A DNA stretch of 64,000 nt from positions 2,666,001-2,730,000 of the forward strand of contig CM065884.1 of the NCBI GenBank assembly GCA_033439255.1, written 5' to 3'. Of this stretch, positions 46,009-58,076 are shown piece after piece. Origin of the DNA: Hericium rajendrae (taxonomy: Eukaryota > Basidiomycota > Agaricomycetes > Russulales > Hericiaceae). Made by a program: the position numbers and the translations under genes. The notes beneath the pieces were generated by a model. The model was not told the DNA's origin. It saw only the letters and a program-made list of their open reading frames with translations, and did no database searches. The number at the start of each line of letters is the position of its first letter. Position 1 is the first letter of the stretch.

Positions 46009-47102
46009 TGTAACAGGAGATCAGCTACGAAGGAAGGTTGCACCTGCCTCGAGGGAGCTGGCGAGGGTGACTTGTGGTGATACGTGTGATGAGCTGACGC
46101 TCGAGTCAGGAGGGAGCACTCTTGCCCGAGAGGTCTGGAGGTCCGACAGGCAAGCAGAAGGGGGCCTCTCACTGGTGGGAAACCATCCAATGAGAGGCCA
46201 GCTGAGAGACTCTGAAGCTGAGGAGGAAACCCTTCAGTACAGAGAGTTTGCCGAGCACACACTGAGCCTGAGGGGAGACCACTCAGCAGCTAAGAAGATA
46301 CCAAGCAGAGGGAACTAGGAGAGAAAGGAACTGAGAAAGAGGAACTGGTACCCAAAGGCGAGGTAGGACGTGCGTGCCCAAGACGAGTGATAAGTCACAT
46401 CAGGAAGGTTGACAACTTTCTGATTGACCTGACAATTTCTAACCCTACTGACAGCTCCTGATTGATCTGATCCACCTGAAAGTAATCTTAACAGGCAAAT
46501 ATCTGACCAAACTTTTACATTTAAGTAAAAACATTTATTGTCAGATATATAAGTTTTTAATCTCTAACTAATAGATATATCAAAATCTCTAATATTTAAA
46601 ATTTTCTAAATCTGAGAGTGTCTGATCTGAGATTTTTTTCAAATCTGGAGGTCAAATATCTGAAAATTATCTGCAACTGTCTGAAAGCATCTGATGGTGT
46701 CTGACACTGTCTGATCCATCTGACTGATATTTGACCTCCAGATTTGAAATCAGACACTCTCAGATTTTCAAAAATTTCAGATATCAAAGATTTTGATATA
46801 TCTATTAGTTAGAGATTAAAAACTTATATATCTGACAATAAATGTCTTTTCTTGAATGTAAAAGTCTGATCAGATATTTGCTTCTCAAGATTGCTTTCAG
46901 GTGGATCAGGTCAATCAGAAGCTGTCAGTAGGGTTAGAAATTGTCAGGTCAATCAGAAAGTTGTCAACCTTCCTGATGCAATAGCAAAGAGGATCCATAT
47001 TACTAAGCGAGCCCAGCACCATATCTGGGCTGACCCCTAACCCTAAGTACATACATAGCGTAAGGTTAGGAAACTCTACAGTAACAATGGTACCCCATTA
47101 CA
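46009..47102 (-). repeat. LTR of the non-autonomous element, with MITE inside
   Basis: 511 bp once the 581-bp MITE and its 2-base duplication are subtracted, exactly the length of the other LTR. Ends are TGTAACAGG and CCATTACA on the plus strand. Confidence 0.9.
46398..46978. mobile_element. 581-bp foldback MITE, copy 3
   Basis: Inserted in the LTR. The other LTR, at about 51,808-51,816, gives the empty site and proves a CA duplication (46,396-46,397 and 46,979-46,980). This is the cleanest proof of the 2-base duplication for the clan. Confidence 0.96.
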
Positions 47103-50100
47103 GAGCCCCCTCAGTTTCCTAGGCTTCAAAGCACTAGAAAGTGAAAGTGAAGTTAAAAGAAAGAAAAATAATAATAATCTGGGAGGGAAGGGAGGGAGAA
47201 AAATACTGAGGCAGAAGTAATCATCAAAGTCGAAGGTCGAAGGTCCTGACTCTTATCAGGGATACCTTACCATATCATATCTCCTAACAATCTCCCTTCT
47301 GCCTAGGTCCTCCACACCAGACCTCCTATAAGCACACTCCAGGAAGCAACAGGCTAACTGCCTGCTCATAAGAGGCCAGACCCACCCTATACCTCCCCTA
47401 TATCCCCCCCACTTTCGCATGCGTGGGCTCAGGCTCATCACATGATCAGAGGACAGGTATGGGAAAGTAAAATCTCCAAGAGCCGATAGCAAAAAGCCGA
47501 AAGCCAAAGCCAAAAGCCAAAGCTGAAAGCCAAAGCCAAAAGCCAAAGCTGACAACAGAACTGAGAATGGAAGGAGTTGAGTGGATAGGGATGGAGGAGG
47601 GGATGAGGATGGAGAAAATTTGGTCTGGATCCATGTTGACCTTGGACAGATAGAAGGTGAAAATAAATAAAAGAGATCCTGTGGCTTAGAAAAATGGAGA
47701 GCATAGACTTGGCACATAATTAAAGGACTGAATGGGCACTTGAAGGTAGAAAAGTCTTCAGTCCAGATAAGGAGATCCAAAGTCACTAAAAACTCTAGAC
47801 ATATCCAGGCATCTTGATGTCTAAAAATAAAGGCATGCTGAAAAGAGGGAAGACCCATCATCTCATGCTCAAGAACAGAGGAGCTCAGCAAGAATGAGGG
47901 GAAACCCTTCACTCTAGACTTAAGAACAAAAAAGTCCACTGGTGGCTAACATTGACAGGCAAGAGGCAGAAGCCTGAGTGTTGCCAGTCATAGAGAAGAC
48001 GAGGGACCTCTAAGGGAACATAAAATAATGTCATATCATTAAATTGACAACATGACACTGGAACTTCCCAAAAAGCAGCAGTTAATAGCTTTGAGAGAAG
48101 TTGATGAACAAGGGGTCCATCCATGGAGGGAACTGCACAAGAGGGAGTCCAAGGAGGAGCTCCTGCCAAAGGGAACTGAACATCTCCTAAGGAGAATCTC
48201 CTAGTGGAGCAGGCTCTGAAGCATTTGAAGATAGTAGGGAAAGGCTTGTAGGACAAGCCAAGGTGACAGACAATGGTCCAGGGGCTTGACCTGAGCAGCA
48301 GAGAGGGAGATCTTGTCAGCCAGAACAGGGCTGAAGCGAAACTCGATGTAGGAGTGCCAATACAAGGCCGATGGAGGTGTTTAGGGATGCGTTGGAAAGA
48401 TACGATGCGCAGCTTTCTGGCAAGCTCAAGAAGTTGTCAAACTGCCCAAAACTCGGCCTCAAAGGTGAGATGCAGTCTAGCTCGAATTTTCGAAGAATCC
48501 ACTGCAAGGGTAAGGTTGTCTCTGGCCGAGTTCTCAACCGATTCAGGCACGTGAAGATGCGTTAGAAAGCTGGAAAACCATGCTTTTAAAACGCAGTCAC
48601 CATCATGTAAATCCACCAAGAATTGGTAGAGAAACAGCCTAAGGATCGGTGGAGGGCCAGAGAGTGGAAGCCCAAAGACAGATGTAGCACTTGAGGAAGA
48701 GCGCTAGCTCGGATCGCTACATCGAGGGATGATCTGAGACCTATGGAAGAGATGCTTCGAGAACCCACTGAGATGAAGGGAGATTATGGAGAACTCAGGG
48801 AGATACTGAGGCAGGAGGAAGGGGAAGACTCGAAAATGATCACCGAAAAGATGAGGCCGCCGAGAAAACGATATCTGTCCTATTGCATTGTGTAGGATAC
48901 CGTTCGAGAGCTGCAAATTGAGGCTTTCGAATGCGCCTATGAGCGAGACATTTGGACCAAAACTCGCAGGGAAATCTTGCAATCAAAGAGGGGGTCTGCT
49001 TGCTGAAGCGCCCAAATGGAGCCACTGTTCCCGGGGCGAGTTGAAGTCGGACATGGGCATACAGAGACTCGTTCGAAAGCGCTAAATAACAGCATTCGAA
49101 CGCGTCTAAGAGCGAGGTAATCCGAGCAAAACTCGTCCCACAACACTGGGGGCAAAGGACACCCACCAGGAGGAGACAGGAGAGGGAGGTCTCAGTGTAG
49201 CGGACCAACCGGTGGGCAGACCTTGACGTATGAGGTCCCATTTGAAAGCGAATACCAGGGGCTCATCATGGCACTTGAGATCAAAGAAATCCGTGAAGAA
49301 CTCGCCGAGGTAGAAGGAGGACCAGGCCACCAGACACCCATCCAGAGATAAGGCACTTCTGAGGCGAGTTTGGAACACATTGGAGCAAGCAGGGACACGT
49401 TCAAGAGTGGGGAGCCCTACTCATTGACGCTGGCCAGAACCGTGGTGATCTGAGCCAAACTCGCCTCACAAGGTCCAGCACAAAGGGTGCCTATCAGAAA
49501 GGGGCAGGAGGAGAAGGTCTCCAAGTAGCGGCAGAACGGCAGGTCAAATGAGGGCGCATAAGGTCTCGTTAGAAGGCTAGAACTCGGCGCTTCCAGATGC
49601 ACTTGAGATGGAGGCAATCCGTGCAGAACTCAGAAAAATACTGAGGTAGAAGGAAGGGATAGACTCGAAATTATTGCCGGAGAAACATGGCTGCTGCAAA
49701 ACCGATACTGCACCAATCGCATCCTGTGTGGTATCGTTGAAATGCGGCGTAGCAGCACTTTTCAACGCGCCTATGCGTAAGGTATTCCAACCCGAACTCG
49801 CCATGCAATACTGCAATCAATGATGGGGTCCACTTGCTAGTGTGCCTGAACAAAGACACTGTTGCTCTGAGACGAGAAATGCTCCGATTGGAGCATGCAG
49901 ACATGCGTTCAAATGCGCTGAATTAACGCGTTCTGATGCATATAAGAACAAGACACTCGGAGTTAAACTCGTCCCACAACGCCATAGGCAGAAAAGTGCC
50001 ACTAGGAGGAGACAGGAGGGGAAGATCTTGGTGTAACGGCAGTGCGGTTGGTGCAATTTGCACGCGAAAAGCTGCATTAGAAGCTATGATTAAGGGCTTT

Positions 50101-51426
50101 CCGACACAAGTTAGATCAAGACAATCCATGCAGAACTGGCTTGGATAGAAAGAAGCCCAGGTTGCCAGGTACTCCCACAGAGATAAGGTACTCCTGAGGC
50201 GAGGTTTGGGCACATCGGAGCAAGAAGGGGCGCGTTCGAGAGTGGGGAACCCTACTCATCGAAAGCGGCCAGAATTGTGGTGCTCCAGGCAAAACTCGGC
50301 CCATAGCATTGGGAACAGTGGATGTCCATCAGGAAGAGGCAGGAGGAGCAGGTCTCCAAGTAGCAGCAGAACGGCAGGTCGGATGAGGACGTGTAAGGTC
50401 TTGTTAGAAAGCCGGCAGTCGACGCTTCCAGACGCACTTGAGACGGAGGCAATCCGTGCAGAACTGGCCTCGATAGAGGTGGGACAGTTCAGGGCCAAGT
50501 CGCCAGGTACCCCAAACAGGATGTGGCACTCCTGCAGCGAAAATTGGACAGATCATTCCGTATAAGGGCGCGTTCGAAAGCTGGGAAACCACGCTTTTGA
50601 ACGTGACAAAGATCGAGACAATCCATGGAAATCTCGTCCCTCTATGCCAGAGACAATGGGGACCTACCAGGAGGATGCAGGAGGAGATGGTTGGTACCTG
50701 GCGAGTGAATGCATGGTGCGATTTCTGCGCGCAAAGTCGCGTTCCAAAACGCAGTATAAGGGCTCCAAGACCCACTTGAGACCGAGAGAATCGGTGGAGA
50801 ATTGACCAGTGCAGGTGGAAGACAACTGGTGATCTGCAGGGTCAAGTCCTCCTGCAGAGATGGTGCGCTCCTGGGACGAGTTGAGGTCCGATTGCAACAC
50901 GCTAGATCTCGTTTGAAAGTTGGAAAACTAAGCTTTCAGACGGTGCCAACAGCGTGACCAGTAGCGATGAACTGGCAGCGCTATAGGGCGAGAGAGGTGA
51001 TGAGTCATCAGGGAGCCCCCCCAGACTGGACAGGGGACTGTGCAAGGATGGATGGACGGATAGGGACGTGTGAGGGCTCGTTGGAAAGCTCTGATTCAGG
51101 GCTAGAGAGTCGCCCAGAACGATTGCAGAGAGCTTCAGAATCCAGCGAGAGGCAGAGGGACAAATACCTGGGGTTCCCCTACAGCAAGCCCTCATGAACC
51201 ATCCCATACCTCTACGATGCCTGGGCGCGTCACAACGCTCTTGGGTGCGTTCGAAAGCAGCGATGAAGATGCTTCTGACGCACCAGAATGATAGGCGATT
51301 GAACAAGAACTGGCAGAGATATGAGGGAAATGAACAGGTGACTCGAAAAGCGAAGCTCTGGAAACACAGAAAGTGCTTGAAAGCACCCCAGCCAGGCTGA
51401 AGGCTGGATCCACTGCTTGTCCACTT
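47103..51426 (-). repeat. Interior of the non-autonomous LTR element with degenerate repeats
   Basis: From about 48,100 to 51,200 a degenerate unit of roughly 150-450 bases recurs. Its marks are CGTT(C/A)GAAAGC, AGGAGGAGACAGGAG-like purine runs, GAACTCG(C/T)C and CACTTGAGA. Copies can be seen around 48,420, 48,960, 49,230, 49,570, 50,060, 50,400, 50,570, 50,910 and 51,080. 47,500-47,560 has AAAGCC-type simple repeats. I recognise no protein. Confidence 0.6.
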
Positions 51427-51937
51427 TGTAACAGGAGATCAGCTACGAAGGAAGGTTGCACCTGCCTCGAGGGAGCTGGCGAGGGTGACTTGTGGTGATA
51501 CGTGTGATGAGCTGGCGCTCGAGTCAGGAGGGAGCACTCTTGCCCGGGAGGTCTGGAGGTCCGACAGGCAAGCAGAAGGGGGCCTCTCACTGGTGGGAAA
51601 CCATCCAATGAGAGGCCAGCTGAGAGACTCTGAAGCTGAGGAGGAAACCCTTCAGTACAGAGAGTTTGCCGAGCACACACTGAGCCTGAGGGGAGACCAC
51701 TCAGCAGCTAAGAAGATACCAAGCAGAGGGAACTAGGAGAGAAAGGAACTGAGAAAGAGGAACTGGTGCCCAAAGGCGAGGTAGGACGTGCGTGCCCAAG
51801 ACGAGTGATAAGTCAATAGCAAAGAGGATCCATATTACTAAGCGAGCCCAGCACCATATCTGGGCTGACCCCTAACCCTAAGTACATACATAGCGTAAGG
51901 CTAGGAAACTCTACAGTAATTATGGTACCCCATTACA
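51427..51937 (-). repeat. Second LTR of the non-autonomous element
   Basis: 511 bp, uninterrupted, followed by the GGTGC duplication at 51,938-51,942. Confidence 0.92.
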
Positions 51938-51942
51938 GGTGC

Positions 51943-52338
51943 TGTGGGTATAGAAGGGTGTGGAGAGGAGATATTATACATTAGTACTATCAGTGTAAAA
52001 GATGTAACTAGTCAGAATACAAATTTTGCATGATTTATTGTACGAGATGTGATTAGAGACTATAATGAATTATAACGAACTATATTATACTGAATCTCAC
52101 ATACTGCAATATAACACTATAGTAGCTAGCACAAGCTACAGTAACTAGCATAAGCTATCGTAGATATATCATCTACAGACTGCTACAGATCACTACAGAT
52201 GGCTACAGATGGCTACCTGTAGTTGTAATAGAGACCCACCTATCAACAGATGCTACAGAAAATATATAATCTATTATAGCTACTGTAGACTATATTTTCT
52301 ACTGTAGGCTAAAGTAGTATGGACACTTTTTCCAGATG
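51943..52338. other. Right subterminal region of element C
   Basis: A dense field of GCTACAGTAGC, CTACAGATGGCTACAG and related motifs in both orientations from about 52,080 to the terminus. No gene. Confidence 0.75.
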
Positions 52339-55300
52339 AGCCATCAACATAATCACGAATGAAGACAGACATACCAGGCCACCAGTAGTTGCGACTAAGG
52401 AGCTCATAGGTCTTGTAGCATCCTGGGTGACCAGCCATGGGTGTGTCATGATGTAGCTTGACGATGTCCCGACGAAGGTCCTTGTCAGCAGGGATGTAAA
52501 CCTTGCCACAAAAGAGGATGAGGCCATCCTCGTAGTTCCATTCTTGGAGGTTCTTGATGAGGGAGCGAGGACCGTTGTTCAGGATCACATCAAGGGCTTG
52601 AACGACCTCAATGTCCTTGGTCTTGGCATTGCGAATGCATTGGCGAAGATCAGCATTGCCAATGGACTTGACAGCAGCTGGACATGTAGCACGGATCTGG
52701 AAGTACTTGGGGTTGAGGAGGACATGATCTGAGTTGTCGTCGTCCACCCCCTCTCTATGGTCAGGTCGTCTCGACATGGCGTCTCACCGGTGGTGAATAC
52801 CAGGTTTGTGGATCAAGGTGAAGTCGAAATGAGTGAGGAAGAGAGCCCAGCGAGCCTGACAATGACTCAGCTTTTGGGTGGACTTGAAGTATTCCAGGTT
52901 CTTATGGTCAGTCCAGATCTCCACAGTATGGGGAGAACCTTCCAGTTAGTGGCACCAGGCTTCGAGGGCACAGATGATGGCCAGGAGTTCCTTGTCGTAG
53001 ATGTCGTAGTTGCATTCAGGGGCAGTGAAGGCCTTGGAAATGTAAGCAACTGGGTGCCATTGCTCATCCTCCCCACGCTGGGATAGGATACCCCCTGTGA
53101 CATAGTCTGAGGCATCAACCTCAACCAGGTAGGGTTTGGACGGGTCAGGCATGATAAGGACTGGGGATGAGGTGAACGCAGCTTTAAGAGCCTCAAAGGC
53201 ACATTGACATTCAGCAGACCAGGCCCAAGGATGGTCTTTCTTGGTAAGGTCGAACATGGGGTGGGCGACTTTGGAGAAGTCCTGGATAAAACACCGATAG
53301 AAATTGCCAAAGCCGACAAAGGACTGGACATCCTTGACGTTACAGGGAGCAGGCCACTCAGCGATGCCTGCAACCTTGACGGGGTCCATGGCAAGCATGT
53401 TATGGGAGACAATGAGACCGAGGAACTCAACTGAGGGCTGCTCAAATGAGCACTTCTTCAGCTTGAGGAAAAGGTCATTGTCCTGGAGGCATTGGAGGAC
53501 CTTGCGCACCAGGTCGCGATGTTCTTCGAGGGTTTCAGTGAAAATGAGGATATTGTCCATGTAAATGATGACTTTGCCCATGTCGATGAGATCCTTGAAA
53601 AGTTCATTCATCATTCCTTGGAACGTGGCAGGGGAGTTCGTAAGGCCAAAAAACATCACCAGGGGTTCAAAGAGACCACGGTTGGTCTTGAAGGTGGCTT
53701 TCCATTCATCGCCTTCTTTGATGCGAACATTGTTGTAACCCCAGCGAACGTCCATCTTGGAGAAGACCTTGGCACCCTTGAGCTTGTCAATGAGTTCAGA
53801 GATGAGGGGCAGGGGATATTCATTCTTGATGGTGCCTTTGTTGAGGGTACGATAGTCCTGGACAGGGCATAGTTTTCCATCTTTTTTCTTGATAAAGAAG
53901 AAGGGACTCGCCATAGGGGATTTAGAAGGACGGATGTAGCCTTTCTTGACCTGGTCATCAAGGAATGAATCGAGGTCCTTCTGCTCAGTAGGAGCCATGG
54001 GATAGACCTTGCAGGAGCGGGGTTCAAAACCATCTTTCAGATCAATGGCATGATCCCAAGGGCGACATTCGGGGAGGCGATGGGAGGATTCCTCGTCGAA
54101 GACAGGTTGGAAATCCTGATACTGAGGGGGAACCATCTCAGCAAAGGACTTCTCTGCAACACGAGTGGCCACACGCTCAGCCAGTTTCTGAGCATTGGTG
54201 AAAGAGCGACGGATACGGATAGTGTGTTGGTAGTCGGGGTCATCATCCGGTAGAGGTGGTGTGTCCCAGTCAGGGAGAACACCAGCTAGGCAAAGGCCCT
54301 CTTCAACCCAGTTGTCATTGATGTTAGGTCGTGGGTCATCATCCTTGGTGAATAGACGTGCAGGGACTTTGGACAGGTGGATGCAGCGAAGGTGGACACC
54401 TTGGACTTGGTGAGCAGGGATCACGTATTTGGGAAGTGGAGCAGTGACAAACGGCAGGGGTAGTGGAAGCAATGGAGGAGGGCAAGGTGGGGGGAGCAGT
54501 ACAGCAGCAGCACTGAGGACTGGTGGACGAGGGGCTGACTGGCGGCATTCAGTGTGAGTGGACAGGTTCTTGACCGGGGGTTTATTCAGAGTGCAAGAGG
54601 GAGGGCAGTGAGTCATGTCCACATGACGAGAGACCCAATCAATTTCAGGGTTGTGCTCCTGTAACCAATTAGTCCTAAGGATAATGTCATAGTCGCCAAT
54701 GTCAACGAGATAGAACTCAGCTGTCTCCTCATGGAAGGACATCGAGTCCTTGGCATAAATGCGGATGTTCTGGTTGACTGAATAGCAGACCCAGCCCATG
54801 ATGTTTTTGGAGTTGTCCACATTGCAAACAGGAAAGGGTTTAGGGAGTTTCTTGAGGGGGAACTGGTGTTTCTTGGCAAACTCGGGGTGCATAATGATGC
54901 CTTCTGCACCACTATCAAGAAGTGCCTCAGTGTCGATTTGTTTCTTGATCGGGGCAGTGATAATCTTGGCCTGGAGCGTAATGGATGGTGTCTGATGGTT
55001 GGGGTGATAGCAGACATGCACAAAGACGATGGATACGATTGCTCACAGGGGTCGGATAGTACAGAGAAGCAATTTGACGGATCAAAGAAATGTTTCTTGC
55101 CACCCACGGATGATGTGACTGGGAGGCGCTTTAAAAACCCTCAACCATATCCTTTAATGCAGCCTTCGCCTCTTCCCTCTCTTCCTCGCTCAAGTCCTTC
55201 AACTGCGACGATAAGTCGGCAATAGACCTGTTGATGGCAGGGACAGCGAGGGCAGTGGCTGCATCTTCTGGAGCTACTCCCGGGGCAGAGCCAGTTTCTA

Positions 55301-57515
55301 GTGCTCAGACACAAGGGATTGGGGCACAGGGGTTGGAGTCAGCATTGAGGGGACAGTCACGAAAGCCATGGCCCTTCTGGCGGCAGCGGAAGCAACTGCC
55401 CTCACACCTGAGGTGCTCACGGTCAGGCTCCAAGAGTTTGGGCAGTTGGGCACCTGTAGCAGCAACTGTGTGGGATCGGTCAGTAGATGTGGACTGAGGG
55501 GAGCGAGTGCTCACCGGGGTGCACCCAGTTGTAGGGCGGGGACTCTGAAACCAGGTGCACATGAGGTAGGCAGCATTCCTGTCACAGGCCCTCGCCTTCC
55601 ACTCAGCCAGGGTGGTGGGCGTGGGGTAGCTGCGCTGGCAATCATCCTGCAAGGCATTGTTTAGGCCATGCAGGAACCAGTCGATCAGGGCCACATCGTT
55701 GTAGCCGGTGCGAGGAGCGAAGGACTCGAACTCAGTGATGTAGTCGACTACCGGTGGAGTGGCCCAAGGGCAGGAGCTAAGCCCAGGGATGATGATAGCA
55801 GGATGCCAACTACATACAGGAGGCAGACTCTATCTAAGGCAATGCTGACTAAGCCTTGGCATCCTCCGAACCTCTGGATGCAGGGAGCCTTCGGCTCCCT
55901 AGTCCACTGGGCACGTACCCATCTGGAGGGTCTGGATGGCATGGGAGGCATCCTTGGAGTCATCAAGGCAGGAGAAGTCCAAGTTGAAACGAGTTCAAAG
56001 AGCGGTGAGGTCGGCGTAGCGAGGAACATGAGCTGGAGACTTATTTGCAGCCACGAGGTCATCATCCTCAAGGATCTCCTCAACACGCTGGGTGGCCCAC
56101 TGGCCAGCAATGGGGCCCTGGCAGAGGTCGAGAAAGAGGGAGATCTGGGCGGTATCATCTTTATACCTGACAGAGTTGGCACGAAGGAATAAGCGAATAT
56201 GCAGCTGGAATTCCTTGGACTTGGAGCGATCTCCCTCAAAGGGAGCAGGTTTGACGCTGATCTCAGGGTTGGACATGTTGATGGACAGCTGGACAGGGGG
56301 AGCTGGGGCAATGATTGGTTTGATGTTGACGGTGGATGTCAATGCAACAGCGGCAATGGGTGGAGCAGGTGAGGGGACTGGTACTGGGGTAGGGGTTGAA
56401 ACAGGTGGTGGTAGTGGAACCCGAAGGGTATTGAGGCGGGTAGCTTGTTGCTGAGCAAGATTCTCTATAATTGCCTGAGAGAGTGCAAGTTCTGCAGCGG
56501 TTAAGAAGAGGGTACTGGCCTGCCAAAACCACAGGTCACTTTCTGCTATGAGGCTGGGTCTCCAACTGACTACAAGCCAATTGGTGTCAGAGCAGTATGC
56601 GTAGTAGTTGTTGGTTACCGGGTTGAAGGTAATATCTGGGGGAACAACAAGTGGTGCGGTGCGAGCAGGGGGAGAATCTGCACTAGAAAGAGCAACGGTG
56701 GGAAGCGGTGGGGTAGCGGGGTGTTGGCGGCGGTGTTCTGTAGCTGCAACATCGAAGTCATTAAGCTCGAGGTCTGCCTCGTCGTCACAGTCAGGGAAGT
56801 ACCACCATGCAAGAGTGTCGTCATCCTCGTTCGGAGTGGTGAAGTCTACTCAAACAATGTCAGAAAGGGTGTAGATGAAGTATTCGTTGAGCGAGGCGAA
56901 GATGCCAAGTGGGTATGGTTCTGTGGTCTGATAACGGAGGTCGGTGGGATCAATGGTGATGTCTAGAGGAAGTCAGCCGCAACTGGGCGACGACCAAGGG
57001 CACAAGGGTACAGGGGATCTGAGTACGGGGTTCTGAGGAATCAGTGGCCGAGGTGTTCTCTGGCCCACACAGGCTCAGGCGAGGGTTCTGGGGTGAAAAA
57101 ACCTAGTGTGCAAAAGGGGAACGAGGTCGATGGCAGGATGCTTGCAGGGGACCCTCGGTTGGGTTGGCGACAGTGGTAGGCAATGTCCGAGGCACCAAAC
57201 ATGAATTCTTGCAAGTTAACGTCAAAAGCAACTCAAATTTGAATGTATAATGCAATGGAGATAGCACCTGCACGTGGTTTCCATGATCTCAATTGAAACC
57301 AAACTCCTTCGGCTTCCCAACGCTTCACAGCACAATAGCAGAGGAGGGGAATGAGTGCACTGCCTTCGATGGTGGTGGCAATGGGGAAGGGGAGATGAGG
57401 TTGATGGAATGGATGTCGAGATATGGTGAAGATGTCGGCAGTGAAGGGTTCAAAGAAGAGAGGTATGATGAGCGATAGTAGGGAGGTGAGGCGGGTGTAT
57501 GAGAGATTGTCCAGG
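52339..57515 (-). mobile_element. Gypsy fossil 2, gag to integrase segment
   Basis: Runs from just inside the 5' LTR through the leader, gag, protease, reverse transcriptase and RNase H into the start of integrase. The longest single open stretch (55,021-52,946, 691 codons) covers protease and reverse transcriptase. One 152-bp repeat is inserted in gag at 55,755. Broken in several places. Confidence 0.88.
55755..55906. mobile_element. 152-bp short interspersed repeat, copy 3
   Basis: Inserted in the gag region of gypsy fossil 2. The uninterrupted site is near 10,975-11,000 in fossil 1. The local sequence (CCGG against CTGG at the edges) does not decide the duplication length. Confidence 0.85.
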
Positions 57516-57938
57516 TGTCAAGACTTGGCTGTAGACAGCAGAGAACCACCCAAGTCACCAGCGATGACGAGAGCGAGAGAGCAGAGAGCGACTAGCAGCG
57601 CAGTGACCTGTATTGGAGGTACAGTATGGTACAGACAAAATGGACAATCTAGGGAAATAGGCGAGTGACAGGGAGCCTATAAGTACTGGGACGACAATGG
57701 GAAAAGAACAATGGACACCATAACAGGTCGAACAATAGAGTGAGAACAATGGTGGTCAAAAGGAGAACAATGGGAGGGAGAACAATAGGATGTCCCAAAG
57801 GGGAACAAGGGCATGGGTGAAGGATAGCCCCAGGTCATGTGAGGAAGTGAACATGTGATGGGGCTGCTGGAGCACATGACTGATGTGATGCCTTGATGGC
57901 AGAGAAGAAGGTGGAGAGAAATGGAGCGATCTGTGACA
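57516..57938 (-). repeat. 5' LTR of gypsy fossil 2
   Basis: 423 bp, from TGTCAAGACTTGG to GATCTGTGACA, directly comparable to the LTR at 35,841. Confidence 0.9.
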
Positions 57939-58076
57939 CGCACGATGCGCATGGCTCTCTCCATTTGCATGACCATCTACGCCATCACGCCTTGCGCACA
58001 CACCTGTTGCGCTGTGCACAGGCCCGTGACAGCCCGGCGTCTCAGTCACATCACTTGTCCCTCGCACATGGACCAG
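57939..58076. other. C-rich remnant between insertions
   Basis: Together with 60,839-60,894 and 61,117-61,202 this forms a C-rich sequence of about 280 bases (CGCACACACCTG, GTGCACAGGCC words) into which element F, a MITE and element G are inserted. It resembles cargo DNA of an older CATCAG element. Confidence 0.45.

Larger units (their letters stand above)
46009..51937 (-). mobile_element. Complete non-autonomous LTR element, 5.9 kb
   Basis: Two 511-bp LTRs (46,009-47,102, including a nested MITE, and 51,427-51,937) are flanked by a perfect 5-base duplication GGTGC. The LTRs differ at about six positions, so the insertion is young. A purine-rich AACTGAGGGGGCTC next to the left LTR, read on the minus strand, suggests minus orientation. 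The 4.3-kb interior shows no gag or pol I can recognise, only short frames and degenerate internal repeats. It fits the large non-autonomous class moved by another element's proteins. Confidence 0.88.
38069..52338. mobile_element. CATCAG-clan composite element C, 14.3 kb
   Basis: The left terminus CATCAGGAAAAAGTGT and the inverse of the right terminus, CATCTGGAAAAAGTGT, differ at one base. AG is duplicated at 38,067-38,068 and 52,339-52,340. Gypsy integrase sequence lies on both sides. Subterminal motifs are GCTACAGTAGC-like rather than CTATGATAGC. The interior has two outward-reading C-rich arms. The left arm (40,653 down to 39,426) and the right arm (41,665 up to 45,958) both open with an intron and a type I hairpin and both close with a 36-bp type III palindrome. 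Beyond these palindromes both sides share an ATTGGGTGCTG block in inverted orientation. Later insertions: nested MITEs, a solo LTR, a complete LTR element and a 152-bp repeat twice. Confidence 0.82.
35841..57938 (-). mobile_element. Ty3/gypsy fossil 2 (chromodomain type), split by a 14-kb insertion
   Basis: This is a minus-strand element with two 423-bp LTRs (57,516-57,938 at its 5' end, 35,841-36,263 at its 3' end). Its coding region lies at 52,339-56,600 and 36,264-37,479. Parts in order are gag with a CCHC knuckle (about 56,340-55,300), aspartic protease with LLDSGAEG (about 54,920), reverse transcriptase (about 54,000-53,400), RNase H (about 53,200-52,950), integrase, and a chromodomain-like C-terminal end (about 36,800-36,450). 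The LTRs differ at roughly 15 of 423 positions, mostly transitions, so it is not very recent. The outer flanks (GCAAG and CGCAC) do not match. The element is broken in several places. Confidence 0.88.

Noticed and set aside
47256-47939. 227-codon frame in the non-autonomous LTR element as a gag
   Set aside because: There is no gag domain or zinc knuckle, and part of it translates an AAAGCC-type simple repeat.
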